DNA of 64,000 bases from Tubulanus polymorphus. Taxonomy: Eukaryota; Nemertea; Palaeonemertea; Tubulaniformes; Tubulanidae. A model generated the notes under the pieces. The model was not told where the DNA came from. It did no database searches and saw nothing but the letters and a program-made list of their open reading frames with translations. Positions within the stretch are counted from its first letter, which is position 1. The number at the start of each line of letters is the position of its first letter. This document shows positions 38,641 to 49,595 of the stretch, in pieces. The stretch spans positions 14,938,275-15,002,274 of the forward strand of contig NC_134032.1 of assembly GCF_964204645.1 (NCBI RefSeq), written 5' to 3'. Both the position numbers and the translations under genes were made by a program.

Positions 38641-39179
38641 AAGACTCAGTACCTAACGAGGCACCAACCATTGACCGTAATAATGAATCCGTTAGAAATA
38701 AATCGTGTGCAAACTGTATTTGCCGCAAGGCCGCAATATCTAGGATTCGCCAACAATTAGACGATGACGATTCGGACTATGAGCCGAACTAGTGTACGAC
38801 ATTCCTATCAAACATCATATCCTTAGTTTAGATCTAGTATAAACAGTGAGTGGGCTTGAGACTAGTTCGCAGATAAGCTCATGATAACAGTTGCGAGATA
38901 TACCTCCTTCCTGCCATAATCTCCGGATCTCAAACTGTTTTGAGCAACTACCTTGAGATACGAGGAACAAAGTTTAACCAATTGATCAAAAATAGTGATC
39001 CTGAATTTCCTGACGATTGATGAATGATTAATAAAAAAAACCACATGTTTTCGGATCCTGGAGTCGCAGAGAAAAACGAAAGTAACGTAAAGTACAAGTG
39101 CTACTTTTCAGCGGTATCTAAAATGTTGGTCCCATAATGTGACGGGTATCTGGATATGGACTTAACAGCCGTGCGGTTC

Positions 39180-39400
39180 CTGACTAAACTATCAACTAAA
39201 CCCGGTCCAGTTATTGACTAAAATATGGACTAAACCGTAGTCCACTAAAATATGGACTACACCGCAGTCCAGTTAGTGACTAAAATATGGACTAAACCGT
39301 AGTCCAGTTATTGACTAAACTATGGACTAAACCCAAGTCCAGTTACTGATAAAAATAAGGACTAAACTGCAGTCTGCTTCCTGACTAAATGAACTGAACC
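39180..39400. repeat. ~35-bp degenerate repeat
   Basis: About six diverged copies of a unit with TTGACTAAACTATGGACTAA and CCGTAGTCCAG. It shares ACTAAAC and GTCC words with the 23-bp satellite, so a common origin is possible but weak. Confidence 0.7.
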
Positions 39401-40107
39401 TGTTACTTGATTTATTAAACATAAATCAGGATTTTCTATGAAATGCATTGGTCTGTAGGCCTACACAGTTTAAATTATCTTTGTTGTAACTTATCTCTAT
39501 TGACTGGAATATGAATAACATGATGAATATTTCACAATTTGGACAATATTTGGAACCGAAACCAGGAAATGAAGTTACTTCCTCAAGTTATTTCTCATCC
39601 ACCAGAGCCTGTACTCGCTTTTCAATTCAATTCAATTCAAACTTAATTCACCATAGATTCGATAGCAAATTCAATTGAGTTTAAGAGTGGTGACAAAATT
39701 GCATCATATGTCAAAATGAAAAAATTATACTCGAACAATATTGAGAAATTTGAAATAAAATAAGAGACTAGAAACATAAAATGATATGTTCAAAATAAAT
39801 TTCCTAATTTTATCGGTGTGTGACATAAATTGAGTTTTCCAAAATTGAAAAGAGAATTGAAAGAAATTGACATTAGATGATAATAGATTTTTTAATTGAT
39901 GATATTCGAAATAATTGAGATTTAGACAATTTGAGATTTAGAATATCCAATAATGCGGAGATTTGAGATGAAATAATTGTGAATTTTAGATCAAATAATT
40001 TCAAATGTTGGTAATCAAATAATTTGAGATGTTCATAAAAAAAAATCGAGAATTTGAGATACTCAAGATGAACTAATTGAGATCGATGAAGTAGAGTTTG
40101 TACTTAC

Positions 40108-40207
40108 TCAAATCACAAAACGCGCCGAGGGTTTCAGGGTCTAGAGTCAGCACCTCGGCGCGAACCAGCTTCAACAGTCCCGAAAAAAGGTCAGATTTTG
40201 TAGACAT
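40108..40207 (-). CDS. first coding exon of the same minus-strand gene
   Basis: ATG at 40207-40205 has A at -3 and opens 33 codons plus one base, ending at a strong GTAAGTA donor (40107-40101). The exon begins with an acceptor (ATTGCAG, exon from 40331), so 40208-40331 is 5' UTR, rich in CAG/CAA triplets. The peptide begins MSTKSDLFSGLLKL and ends with GAFCDL. Joined in phase to the exon at 34443, it gives a helix-rich ~60-residue segment whose hydrophobic spacing (L..L...L, LG..CDL, DI..I.., A..A...L) resembles helices 1-5 of a death domain. That similarity is my reading, not a search result. CpG-rich codons contrast with the AT-rich flanks. Confidence 0.6.
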
Positions 40208-40331
40208 ATTCAAAGTTGAAGTTCAAGTTTTAATTGTTGAAGTTGTAATTGTTGTAGTTGTCGTTGTACTGCTGCTGTTGCTTTTATAACTGTTGCTTTT
40301 TTAACTGCTGCTGTTGATGCTGCTGCTGCTA
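40208..40331 (-). other. 5' UTR part of exon 2
   Basis: Transcribed leader upstream of the ATG at 40207, beginning after an acceptor whose AG is at 40333-40332. It is dominated by CAGCAGCAG and CAACAA triplets, seen on the plus strand as GTTGTT and CTGCTG. Confidence 0.5.
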
Positions 40332-40930
40332 CTGCAATGTAAAAACAATCTTATTAAAATCAAGAAAATCGAAAATTATTGACTCTAAGAAATAGCTAAA
40401 TCGAGTTTCTATTAAGTAATAATAATAATTAACGTTAAATTATTGGGTATCATAATTTTCTAAATATTAAATATAGAAGCCACCAGAATTAAGTTGAACG
40501 ACGCTTCGAATGAAAGGTTTCTATGGATTCGAGTCATGGTTGAATAGACTGAGCTGTCTGTGTATTACACCTAGGCATGTCAACTAGCCGCTCTTTAGCG
40601 CTAGATTTGAACACCAGAAAAACTGCTTCCGAAAATTTCATAAATAAATTTCATCAATTTCCATTTCCTCAATAAAATCACAATAACGTCTTCATTATTT
40701 ACTTCTAAATATTTAAAACGCCATTTGGACAATTTTGAGCAAAAAGAACGTCACAATGGAAATGTCATAATTAAACACCTATATAATATAATCCGAACTT
40801 CCGGAACTTTGGAAATTGTCTTACGTAAAACCGTATGCGAAACCTAAGGGGTATGTATGCAATTTACAAGTAAGATTAATAAATAAATTCCATCGAAAGA
40901 AATAAAATAAGATGGATGACGTTTGCTTAC

Positions 40931-40952
40931 CTGAAAAATGGCCGAACTGGAA
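40931..40952 (-). other. predicted short non-coding first exon
   Basis: The minus strand shows TTTTTCAG followed by the donor GTAAGCAAAC (GT at 40930-40929). With a TATA box at 40981-40975, transcription should start near 40945-40955, leaving a leader of roughly 20 bases before the donor. The exact start is not determinable from sequence. Confidence 0.45.
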
Positions 40953-40974
40953 GGAGGGATCAGCTGACCTGGGT

Positions 40975-40981
40975 TTTTATA
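40975..40981 (-). promoter_or_regulatory. TATA box of the 33-41 kb minus-strand gene
   Basis: TATAAAA on the minus strand lies 45-50 bases upstream of the consensus donor at 40930, the usual geometry for a short first exon. Confidence 0.5.
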
Positions 40982-41280
40982 CTGACAGTGTGACGTCATT
41001 ATCCTGACCAATGAAAAGTGCTGATATTCGCGCCCAGTGTAGAAAGTCAAAATTTTCTAATGGGATTCGAACCCGATTAACGCTACCCAAATTATTTCGA
41101 TCAAATCGACGAATTAAATAAAATTTATAATCATTATGATGTGTCCTCAGTAAACCCGACTAGAGCTGTTGTTTGCTCATCCGTTTGAAAAACTGTTGGC
41201 GATTTATTCTGAAAATCGTAGACCCATACAAAGTTGCATAGCCAAAACTAAACTTAAAATCCTCTGTGACTACCACGGGT
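40982..41280. other. upstream flank of the minus-strand gene
   Basis: Nothing further recognised. The minus-strand open frame reading through the promoter from 41050 is not expected to be translated if the TATA box is used. Confidence 0.4.
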
Positions 41281-41395
41281 CTATGGTCCAGTGGTTAGTG
41301 TGCACGTCTGAAGAACTGACGGTCGCGGTCTCGAACCCGGCTGGAACCAATCATTCTGGTTTGGCCAAGTATTTTATTCTTTTTTATGTTTCAGA
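41281..41395 (+). mobile_element. tRNA-derived SINE head or tRNA pseudogene
   Basis: An A-box-like TGGTCCAGTGGTTAG at about 41284 and a B-box-like GGTCTCGAACCCGG at about 41327 have near-tRNA spacing, followed by a T-rich tail. The stems do not pair well enough for a functional tRNA, so a SINE fragment is favoured. Confidence 0.6.
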
Positions 41396-43175
41396 TTGTA
41401 ATGCGGGGGTGGCTTCAGGATGGCCAGAAAATACGGATTAGACATTCTACAGGACTGTATCCATGGTGCATTCCAAAAGTGCAGAGTGACGCCCTTTCTT
41501 TCTTTCTAATCTTTCTTCGTATCTTCGGCTTAATAGGCAGCCAACCAATAAGTATTCGTATTTATTGTAAGGTATATGCCGAGTTGGTACTCTTAAGGTT
41601 AAAACTTTTAAAAACTTTAAAAAGTTTGATCAAAACTAAATGACAACACTATTCAAAAGCGTGACTTTTAACCAGCAGTTTTTTCACTCTTTCTCGATGA
41701 AGCCTAGGTTATTGATCCACATAATTTCCTTGATTTTTCGGCTGCATATACCTGCTATCACTGCTGCAGTTTTCTCTAGTTAGTGTCCTCTTCGTATTAG
41801 TTAAATACTGGTGCTAACTTATTGAGTAATATATGTTCTACGTTTTACTAGGCTCGGTGATGATAATGATTTAGAATGTCTATTTTTCGTCTGTGGGATC
41901 AATCTTTTTAGATATCTCGCATAATCTATTGAAATTGCCCTCGCCGAATTCGGTCTTAATACGTCACCTGCTCACGACCTGCGAGCCTTCAGGTTACCCC
42001 CTTCGATACCAACGATACCGAGGATACCTGTTTCGCGGCCTGTGAGCCGGTTACGCGCGCGGGTCAGACTCCCTCGTCCGTCATATATATTATGAAATGA
42101 CTTATGTACTGGATGATTATCCCACTATTCAAAGAAATTTTCGTGAAAAAGCTTAAGTGCAGAAAAACGTAGAGAGGACAAGACGTCAGTGTTGGACTTG
42201 GATACTAGATTTGAGGCTGGGGTACTTTCTGACTAGGTCACGGCGGGTACTCTACGTCGTGAAAAATCATGGTTACTTAGGGGCACTTAAGTGAAAAACT
42301 CATGGATTGAGGGGCGTCTCCGAGGGGCACGAACAAAGCTCGACGACGGTCTTCCGGAAACCTGGAACCTCCCTGGATCAGCCCGGGGACGGAGTTAATT
42401 TTCCACCCATCTGCTCTATTTCAGAACAATAGCGGGAATTCCTGAACCGCACGTGACAGGAAACGAACAAATCAAACATGTTCTAAATTCTACATAAATC
42501 TATTGAATAATTTATTGTCTTTTTTCAATCATGAACTTATAAACAGTCAGTCTAATGTCTATCACTAATACAAGGTGGGATCGCGATTATGTAGACCTTA
42601 TTCACATACACGTCAGCTACTGTTCGCACGCGTCAGATTGGACGTCAAACGGCCGTCAAATATGTGTTTTTAATTCGGTTAGCCGCTTGCATTCGACGGC
42701 CATTATGACGCGTTATACGACGTCACGTGAACAAGGTCAAGGTTGGAAATCATTCCGAGGTTGTACATTCGTTGATGAACATCGATATTGGTTAACGTTT
42801 TTTCGTAGACACTGCGTGTGGTTGTCGTCCTGTAGAGGGAAAAAGAGTCAACATCTCATTAAACATACATATCAGTTATAACACTTAGTTTTCACCAAAA
42901 TTGAGAATCATAAATTATTAGAAATAGGGCCTGTTCGCACAGTCGTGACTTTAGTCCAAAAGTGGTCTTAATTAATCTTAGAAAGGTTGTTTCATCGGCT
43001 AGAACTGAACTTAGTCTTGGACAGGTCTCGATCCTAAGCCGTGACTTTACTACGTGTATACTGGTCCGAAGATTTTAGAAATTATTTTTATTTTAAGAGT
43101 ACACTATTTTGATATTTTTGGTAGTAATCGAGCTCTTGGAAACTACTCTGAAATAGTTAGTCGTAAATGACGCGG
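41396..43175. other. intergenic stretch with a block-c fragment and a CpG-rich patch
   Basis: A ~70-bp piece at 41995-42060 is the reverse complement of composite-repeat block c (ATACCGAGGATACCTG, CGGCCTGTGAGCC). At 42590-42850 CpG dinucleotides are unusually frequent, with two ACGTCA-type motifs. A 108-codon plus frame there has no recognisable domain. No gene is called. Confidence 0.5.
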
Positions 43176-43179
43176 GTCT

Positions 43180-43525
43180 GTTGCATCCTCCCTCTGCAGG
43201 GACTCGAACCTGATGGCATCGCTACACTCAGCCACGGCACGAACCCCTGCATCAGTAGACCGGCTGCGCAGGTACATGCGCAGCTTTCCGAACGAAAACT
43301 GGCGGCACCAATCAGATTGCTCGTTGTATAATCGTTGAGGCAAATTTCAAGGAAGAACTATAAATGGGAAAACCCGGGCTAAAATAAAACGGGATTTCTG
43401 ATTGGCTAAAAATCACATCATCTGAACTGCGCATGTATTTGCGCACACGGTCGATTATGGCAGGGTTTCGTGCCGTGGCAATCTCGATGCCATCATGTTC
43501 GAATCCCTGCCGGGGGAGGATGATT
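43180..43525. mobile_element. foldback element with ~100-bp inverted arms
   Basis: The left arm (about 43180-43283) read in reverse matches the right arm (about 43429-43525): CTGCGCATGTA, GGGTTTCGTGCCGTGGC, CGATGCCATCA and GGTTCGAATCCCTGC in the same order. The left arm retains an A-box-like GTGGCTGAGTGTAG and B-box-like GGTTCGAGTCC; the right arm has lost ~10 bases between them. The spacer is ~145 bp and non-coding. Confidence 0.75.
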
Positions 43526-44050
43526 GTGGCAGGGTTTCGTGCCGTGGCAATCTCGATGCCATCAGGTTCGAATCCCTGCCGGGGGAGGATGATTGTGGCA
43601 GGGTTTCGTGCCGTGGCAATCTCGATGCCACCAGGTTCGAATCCCTGCCGGGGGAGGATGATTATGGCAGGGTTTCGTGCCGTGGCAATCTCGATGCCAC
43701 CAGGTTCGAATCCCTGCCGGGGAGGATGATTATGGCAGGGTTTCGTGCCGTGGCAATCTCGATGCCACCAGGTTCGAATCCCTGCCGGGGGGAGGATGAT
43801 TATGGCAGGGTTTCGTGCCGTGGCAATCTCGATGCCACCAGGTTCGAATCCCTGCCGGGGGAGGATGATTATGGCAGGGTTTCGTGCCGTGGCAATCTCG
43901 ATGCCACCAGGTTCGAATCCCTGCCGGGGGAGGATGATTATGGCAGGGTTTCGTGCCGTGGCAATCTCGATGCCATCAGGTTCGAATCCCTGCCGGGGGA
44001 GGATGGTCCGCTCGATGCCATCAGGTTCGAATCCCTGCCGGGGGAGGATG
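43441..44050 (+). repeat. 69-bp array derived from the foldback arm, about 9 copies
   Basis: Near-identical 69-bp units run from the right foldback arm to about 44050; the last units are shortened. Each unit holds GGCAGGG and CCCTGCC as potential outer pairing, GTGGCA-ATCTCGA-TGCCAC as a perfect 6-bp stem with a 7-base loop, and a B-box-like GGTTCGAATCC. Overlapping open frames come from the repeat and are not genes. Confidence 0.9.
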
Positions 44051-44284
44051 GTCTGTTGATGATCTCAGCTCGTTTTACACCTACCTGCCCAAACGGCTCG
44101 TTTCAGTTTATAACAAACGCACGATAAAACCAGGAAGTAAATATACATGGAAAGAATGAAGATAACCCGACCACTGACTGGTAAGACTGCTAGTACCGGG
44201 TAGACCCAGATATTCGCGTAGTATGCTATCCATAATACCCTGAAAATAGATTGGGAACTGTATAAAAATTCTATAACTTGATGA

Positions 44285-44765
44285 TTCTTCCCTCTCCCTC
44301 TCCCTGTCCGTCCCTGCCCCTGTCCCTCTCCCCTCTCCCCGTCCCTCTCCCTGTCCGTCCCTGTTCCTCACCCCCTCTCCCTCTCCCTGTCCGTCCCTGC
44401 CCCTGTCCCTCTCCCCTCTCCCCGTCCCTCTCCCTGTCCGTCCCTGTTCCTCACCCCCTCTCCCTCTCCTGTCCGTCCCTGTTCCTCTCCCTCTCTCCCT
44501 GTCCGTCCCTGCCCCTGTCCCTCTCCCTGTCCCTGTCCCCCTCTCCTTGTCCCTGTCCCTCTCCCTGTCCGTCCCTGTCCCTCTCCCTGTCCGTCCCTGT
44601 TCCTCTCCCTCTCTCCCTGTCCATCCCTGCCCCTGTCCCTCTCCTTCTCTTACTCTCCCCAAGCTCTCACTCCTCTCCCTTTCCCTCTCCTATGCTCACC
44701 TCCGTCTCCCACCCCTCTCACTCTCCTCAAACTCTCACCCATCTCCCTGTTTTTCTCTCTGAACT
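44285..44765. repeat. pyrimidine-rich minisatellite
   Basis: CTCTCCCTGTCCGTCCCTG-type units with longer ~80-bp duplications inside. The plus strand has almost no A and few G. It gives long low-complexity frames on both strands that are not considered genes. Confidence 0.9.
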
Positions 44766-45734
44766 TACCACAAACCGTAAACTAACGCGAATAACGACAG
44801 TCCTTTTATACAGCGTTTTAAACTAGGACAATGATGATTGGTCATTAACATTTCCACGAATAAAAACACAATAACGGTGGTGTGCTGAAACAAATATAGA
44901 GAAATCAATCTTCAGAAGATAATCTATCAGTTATACATAGATTGATGAATCAATTATGGTAATCTAGAAATAATCGACAGCAACCCTCGATCCTAGAACC
45001 CTCGACTGAGGTGGAGGAGCTATTTCACAGGGTCTATAGCTGTAACATTGTTAGTCAGATTTATCATTGCGAAAGACGATAAATACACAACTTTTGAACT
45101 GAAAACGAAACTGTTAAATTCAGAGAACAATATTTTTAACATTTTCTAAAAATCAAAACTTCGATTTTTTGAAAATCCTGTTCCTACCTTCGTATTTCTG
45201 TGAAACCACAGACTCGATGCGTTTACCTTCTTAAACCCACACCACACAATTTTTTAAATGATATTAATTTACTACTGGTTAGACATAATTATATAAGTAC
45301 ACGTAACCCGTAACCTTGGACATGTAGAAGTAGAATCACAATTAGTAAGCGGGTTAGGTTAATTAGGGTTAGGGTGAGAACTAAACAGAAAGGGTTCAAC
45401 GGAAAAGTAAAGAAACTTGAGAACAGTTAAAATAGAACCAGAAATATACAATTATAGAATGTGGTAACAGTAAATCGATATATACTCACTACGCTATTTA
45501 GATAATTACGTAAAGCGTTTGACTACACACGTGTGTGTGTGCGTGTGAATTAGATTTGAAAATCTAGAAAAAAATAACTGAATTATCGGTAAATTTGTTC
45601 ACTGGGAAGAAAAGAAAAATGATAGCTGAAAAGATGAATATTGTGCTGATGAAAGGAACGAAAACATTATACAATTGACCCCCGATAAACCGCCCACACA
45701 TCGGCGCAGAACGATTTTAGCGGTATAGAGAGTA
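44766..45734. other. non-coding stretch
   Basis: AT-rich with no gene recognised. A TGTGTGTGTGCGTGTG microsatellite lies near 45531-45547 and a GGGTTAGGTTAATTAGGGTT telomere-like patch near 45350-45375, too short and irregular to call telomeric. Confidence 0.5.
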
Positions 45735-48112
45735 TGGCGGTATATCGGGAGTGTTTTATTATGTATGTGTATTGAGGTGTACATTGAGAAAACCTGGCGA
45801 CAGGCGAGGGTTGCGGTAAATGGGAGGGCGGTATATCGGGGGTGTTTTACTATGTATGTGTATTGAGATGTACATTGAGAAAACCTGGCGGAAGGCAGGC
45901 GGGGGTTGCGGTAAATGGGAGGGCGGTATATCGGGGGTGTTTTACTATGTATGTGTATTGAGATGTACATTGAGAAAACCGGGCGGAAGGCAGGCGGGGG
46001 TTGCGGTATATGAGAGGGCGGTATATTGGGGGTGTTTTACTATGTATATGTATTGAGATGTACATTGAGAAAACCTGGCGGAAGGCAGGCGGGGGTGGTG
46101 GTATATGGGAGGGCGGTATATCGGGGGTGTTTTACTATGTATGTGTATTGAGGTGTACATTGAGAAAACCTGGCGGAAGGCAGGCGGGGGTGGTGGTATA
46201 TGGGAGGGCGGTATATCGAGGGTGTGTTACTATGTATGTGTATTGAGATGTACATTGAGAAAACCTGGCGGAAGGCAGGCGGGGGTGGCGGTATATGGGA
46301 GGGCGGTATATCGAGGGTGTGTTACTATGTATGTGTATTGAGATGTACATTGAGAAAACCTGGCGGAAGGCAGGCGGGGGTTGCGGTATATGGGAGGGCG
46401 GTATATCGAGGGTGTGTTACTATGTATGTGTATTGAGATGTACATTGAGAAAACCTGGCGGAAGGCAGGCGGGGGTGGCGGTATATGGGAGGGCGGTATA
46501 TCGAGGGTGTGTTACTATGTATGTGTATTGAGATGTACATTGAGAAAACCTGGCGGAAGGCAGGCGGGGGTTGCGGTATATGGGAGGGCGGTATATCGAG
46601 GGTGTGTTACTATGTATGTGTATTGAGATGTACATTGAGAAAACCTGGCGGAAGGCAGGCGGGGGTGGCGGTATATGGGAGGGCGGTATATCGAGGGTGT
46701 GTTACTATGTATGTGTATTGAGATGTACATTGAGAAAACCTGGCGGAAGGCAGGCGGGGGTTGCGGTATATGGGAGGGTAGTATATCGGAGGTGTTTTAT
46801 TATGTATTTGTATTGAGATGTACATTGAGAAAACCTAGCGGTAGGCGGGGGTGGTGGTATATGGGAGGGCGGTATATCGGGGGTGTTTTACTATGTATGT
46901 GTATTGAGGTGTACATTGAGAAAACCTGGCGGAAGGCAGGCGGGGGTGGTGGTATATGGGAGGGCGGTATATCGAGGGTGTGTTACTATGTATGTGTATT
47001 GAGATGTACATTGAGAAAACCTGGCGGAAGGCAGGCGGGGGTGGCGGTATATGGGAGGGCGGTATATCGAGGGTGTGTTACTATGTATGTGTATTGAGAT
47101 GTACATTGAGAAAACCTGGCGGAAGGCAGGCGGGGGTTGCGGTATATGGGAGGGCGGTATATCGAGGGTGTGTTACTATGTATGTGTATTGAGATGTACA
47201 TTGAGAAAACCTGGCGGAAGGCAGGCGGGGGTGGCGGTATATGGGAGGGCGGTATATCGAGGATGTGTTACTATGTATGTGTATTGAGATGTACATTGAG
47301 AAAACCTGGCGGAAGGCAGGCGGGGGTGGCGGTATATGGGAGGGCGGTATATCGAGGGTGTGTTACTATGTATGTGTATTGAGATGTACATTGAGAAAAC
47401 CGGGCGGAAGGCAGGCGGGGGTTGCGGTATATGGGAGGGCGGTATATCGAGGGTGTGTTACTATGTATGTGTATTGAGATGTACATTGAGAAAACCTGGC
47501 GGAAGGCAGGCAGGGGTTGCGGTATATGGGAGGGCGGTATATCGGGAGTGTTTTATTATGTATGTGTATTGAGGTGTACATTGAGAAAACCTGGCGGAAG
47601 GCAGGCGGGGGTGGCGGTATATGGGAGGGCGGTATATCGAGGGTGTGTTACTATGTATGTGTATTGAGATGTACATTGAGAAAACCTGGCGGAAGGCAGG
47701 CAGGGGTTGCGGTATATGGGAGGGCGGTATATCGGGAGTGTTTTATTATGTATGTGTATTGAGATGTACATTGAGAAAACCTGGCGGAAGGCAGGCGGGG
47801 GTGGTGGTATATGGGAGGGCGGTATATCGGGAGTGTTTTACTATGTATGTGTATTGAGATCTACATTGAGAAAACCTAGCGGAAGGCAGGGGTGGCGGTA
47901 TATGAGAGGGCGGTATATTGGGGGTGTTTTACTATGTATATGTATTGAGATGTACATTGAGAAAACCTGGCGGAAGGCAGGCGGGGGTTGCGGTAAATGG
48001 GAGGGCGGTATATCGGGGGTGTTTTATTATGTATGTGTATTGAGGTGTACATTGAGAAAACCTGGCGACAGACGGGGGTGGCGGTAAATGGGAGGTCGGT
48101 ATATCGGGGTTT
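45720..48112. repeat. 95-bp satellite, about 25 copies
   Basis: The exact 95-bp spacing is visible throughout (for example units beginning near 46105, 46200, 46295). The core is GGAAGGCAGGCGGGGGTTGC, GGTATATGGGAGGGCGGTAT, TACTATGTATGTGTATTGAG and ATGTACATTGAGAAAACC. Interior units are nearly identical in alternating TTGCGG and TGGCGG versions; edge units are more diverged. 95 is not a multiple of 3, so frames shift between units. Confidence 0.95.
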
Positions 48113-48934
48113 GACTGTACATTCATTCGGTGTCTTCTCGATGGATTTAGCACATCAACAAAAATTTTTCATTTTTGGATCTCAAATTGGGGAGTGTATT
48201 GTAGGCCCTCTTAATTATTTGATTTATTTGATGTTGTTTGATGTTGTACTCAGTCTCGCAGTCGACACTTAATCAGAATAGCTGTAGGTCTTGTTAGTAA
48301 TTAGAATGACTTCAAACTGGACTCAAAGACCGATTGGTCCAAGGTCGGTTATTAGTTCAGCTAAAACCGAAAAGTTTTAAATCTAAGTAATATGGCTGTG
48401 GTGGAACTGGGCCCAGACTACAGGGGCCAGTATTAACTTTAGCCCCGGGAGGTTAAATCAATTAAAAATGAATTGAGTTAAAGTTACTAGCAGTCCAAAA
48501 AACAAAATCTATGCAAAAAGGGAAAATTTCAAATTAACGAAGGCGGTTTTTGATCGGTTGGAAAATCATCCCGTAGAAGGGGTTTAAAAGTCTTATTTGG
48601 GGGGGGGGGAGGTTCTACTTACCATAATATGATTGAGCCAGGACGGAAAAAATTTGTCCAACGCGACCGGAAATATCAACTCTCGGTTGTACGCAAATAT
48701 GGACCAAAATGACGTCACTACAAACTTAAAGACGAAATAGAACGAATTCAATTATACCGAATCATCGTGAAAATCAGCTTAATCGGTTTGTTCCCGCCAC
48801 AAACAATAACGTTGTTAAAATACGTAGACATCGGGGGCGAAAGTGAGATACTTTTATCCTGCATTCATTTAATAGTCACCAAGAGCGACTTCGCAAGGGC
48901 GGGAGACAAGCCTGACGAGTGGGTCCAGTAAACT
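48113..48934. other. non-coding stretch
   Basis: No gene recognised. A short G-run (about ten G) lies near 48601. A 5'-GGGCCAG/CTGGGCCC motif pair near 48407-48440 hints at MITE termini but no full element is visible. Confidence 0.4.
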
Positions 48935-49038
48935 CATCTTCACCCATCAAGGGATTCGAACCCACTACGCTTAAGCTGTTCCCCGAACTGGTGGAAGCGA
49001 GTTCGGGAGTGATACCGGACCCCTGGCAAGCGAGGATG
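48935..49038 (-). mobile_element. MITE-like element, family M1, copy 3, internally deleted
   Basis: 104 bp in reverse orientation retain both M1 ends (CATCTTCACCC and GCGAGGATG) and the B-box-like GATTCGAACCC, but lack ~220 internal bases. It is flanked by a perfect 8-bp duplication AGTAAACT at 48927-48934 and 49039-49046. A further terminal scrap TCGCTTGCCAGGGGT lies at about 49071. Confidence 0.85.
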
Positions 49039-49298
49039 AGTAAACTGCGCTAGTCTCAGAGCCGACATGCTCGCTTGCCAGGGGTTTGATAATTACCTCC
49101 CGCCGAAGCCTGGTTGCACCCCTTCATTGCTCTATCGCATTGCTCAAGATTTATTTGGTGAACAGGTTGCCGCTAAGCAGGCTATTTCTCAAAATTGAAG
49201 GAATTTTTAAAGGAGTTTCAGGCATGTTGCGCAAACTATAAAAAGACCCTAAAAAAAGGTCGCAGTCTGTTTGACGTTGAGAGGCGCGGGAGACTTAC

Positions 49299-49442
49299 AA
49301 GCCCGACTGGTAAAGCGATCACCGATAGTGTATAATCTCTAATACGCTGTAATAAAGACGCTCGTCTTGGATCGCCGGGTTGATAATCAGTGCCGAATAG
49401 ATCGTTCAAAAAACACACTCCAAACAACATTCCTTGGATCCA
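49299..49442 (-). CDS. AIG1/ADTRP-family protein, coding exon 2
   Basis: Exactly 48 codons between an acceptor (TTTTTTTCCAG, exon from 49442) and the donor GTAAGTCT (GT at 49298-49297). The peptide starts WIQGMLFGVCFLNDLFG, has a polar loop with DPRRASLLQRIRDY, and ends TLSVIALPVGL. In AIG1/ADTRP proteins (multipass membrane hydrolases of fatty-acid esters of hydroxy fatty acids) the same order occurs: a hydrophobic helix with a short D-L motif, a charged loop, an R-D helix start, then an A-F/L-P-V-G segment. The catalytic Thr and His expected further on are not in this exon. Phase 0 at both ends joins directly to exon 1. Confidence 0.8.
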
Positions 49443-49480
49443 CTGGAAAAAAATTAAATCAATTACAAATATCGTATACA

Positions 49481-49595
49481 CTGGACCCAGTTCCACAGTC
49501 GTGAGTTAGAGTTAATTCTGAGTTAAAGTTAGTTCATTTTCAATGAGTTAACTCTGAGTCAAATCTTAACTCAGAACTGTTGAACTGGACACTGG
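49481..49595. mobile_element. palindromic MITE, family M2, copy in AIG1/ADTRP-like intron 1
   Basis: Left end CTGGACCCAGTTCCACAG and right end GTTGAACTGGACACTGG are inverted. The interior is GAGTTA-rich and itself partly palindromic (GAGTTAACTC). Relatives at 58639-58753, 58784-58898, partial 58523-58580 and 59107-59190, and possibly 63929 to the window end. Confidence 0.8.

Larger units (their letters stand above)
34444..40107 (-). other. intron of the minus-strand gene, repeat-laden
   Basis: If the two coding exons are joined directly, this 5.66-kb intron contains a SINE (36515-36760), a 60-bp repeat, an M1 MITE, a 23-bp satellite and a 35-bp degenerate repeat. A 70-codon plus-strand open frame at 35017-35229 has protein-like composition but no recognisable domain or splice context. 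Extra exons are possible. Confidence 0.4.

Noticed and set aside
41281-41395. Functional tRNA gene
   Set aside because: The A and B boxes are recognisable but acceptor and anticodon stems do not pair properly.
43441-44050. Tandem tRNA genes
   Set aside because: Units are tRNA-like with a seven-base loop arm, but lack a D arm and proper A-box spacing and cannot form a full cloverleaf.
43433-44127. 98-, 104- and 210-codon frames over the 69-bp array
   Set aside because: Overlapping frames of the same tandem repeat with no promoter or domain.
44108-44826. Long low-complexity frames on both strands (Ser/Pro/Leu or Gly/Arg/Glu rich)
   Set aside because: Direct translation of a pyrimidine-rich minisatellite.
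45350-45375. Telomeric repeat
   Set aside because: Only a few irregular GGGTTAGG-like words, not an array.
45720-48112. Dozens of 71-81-codon frames on both strands
   Set aside because: Every 95-bp unit produces the same frames in shifted register; they are repeat artefacts.
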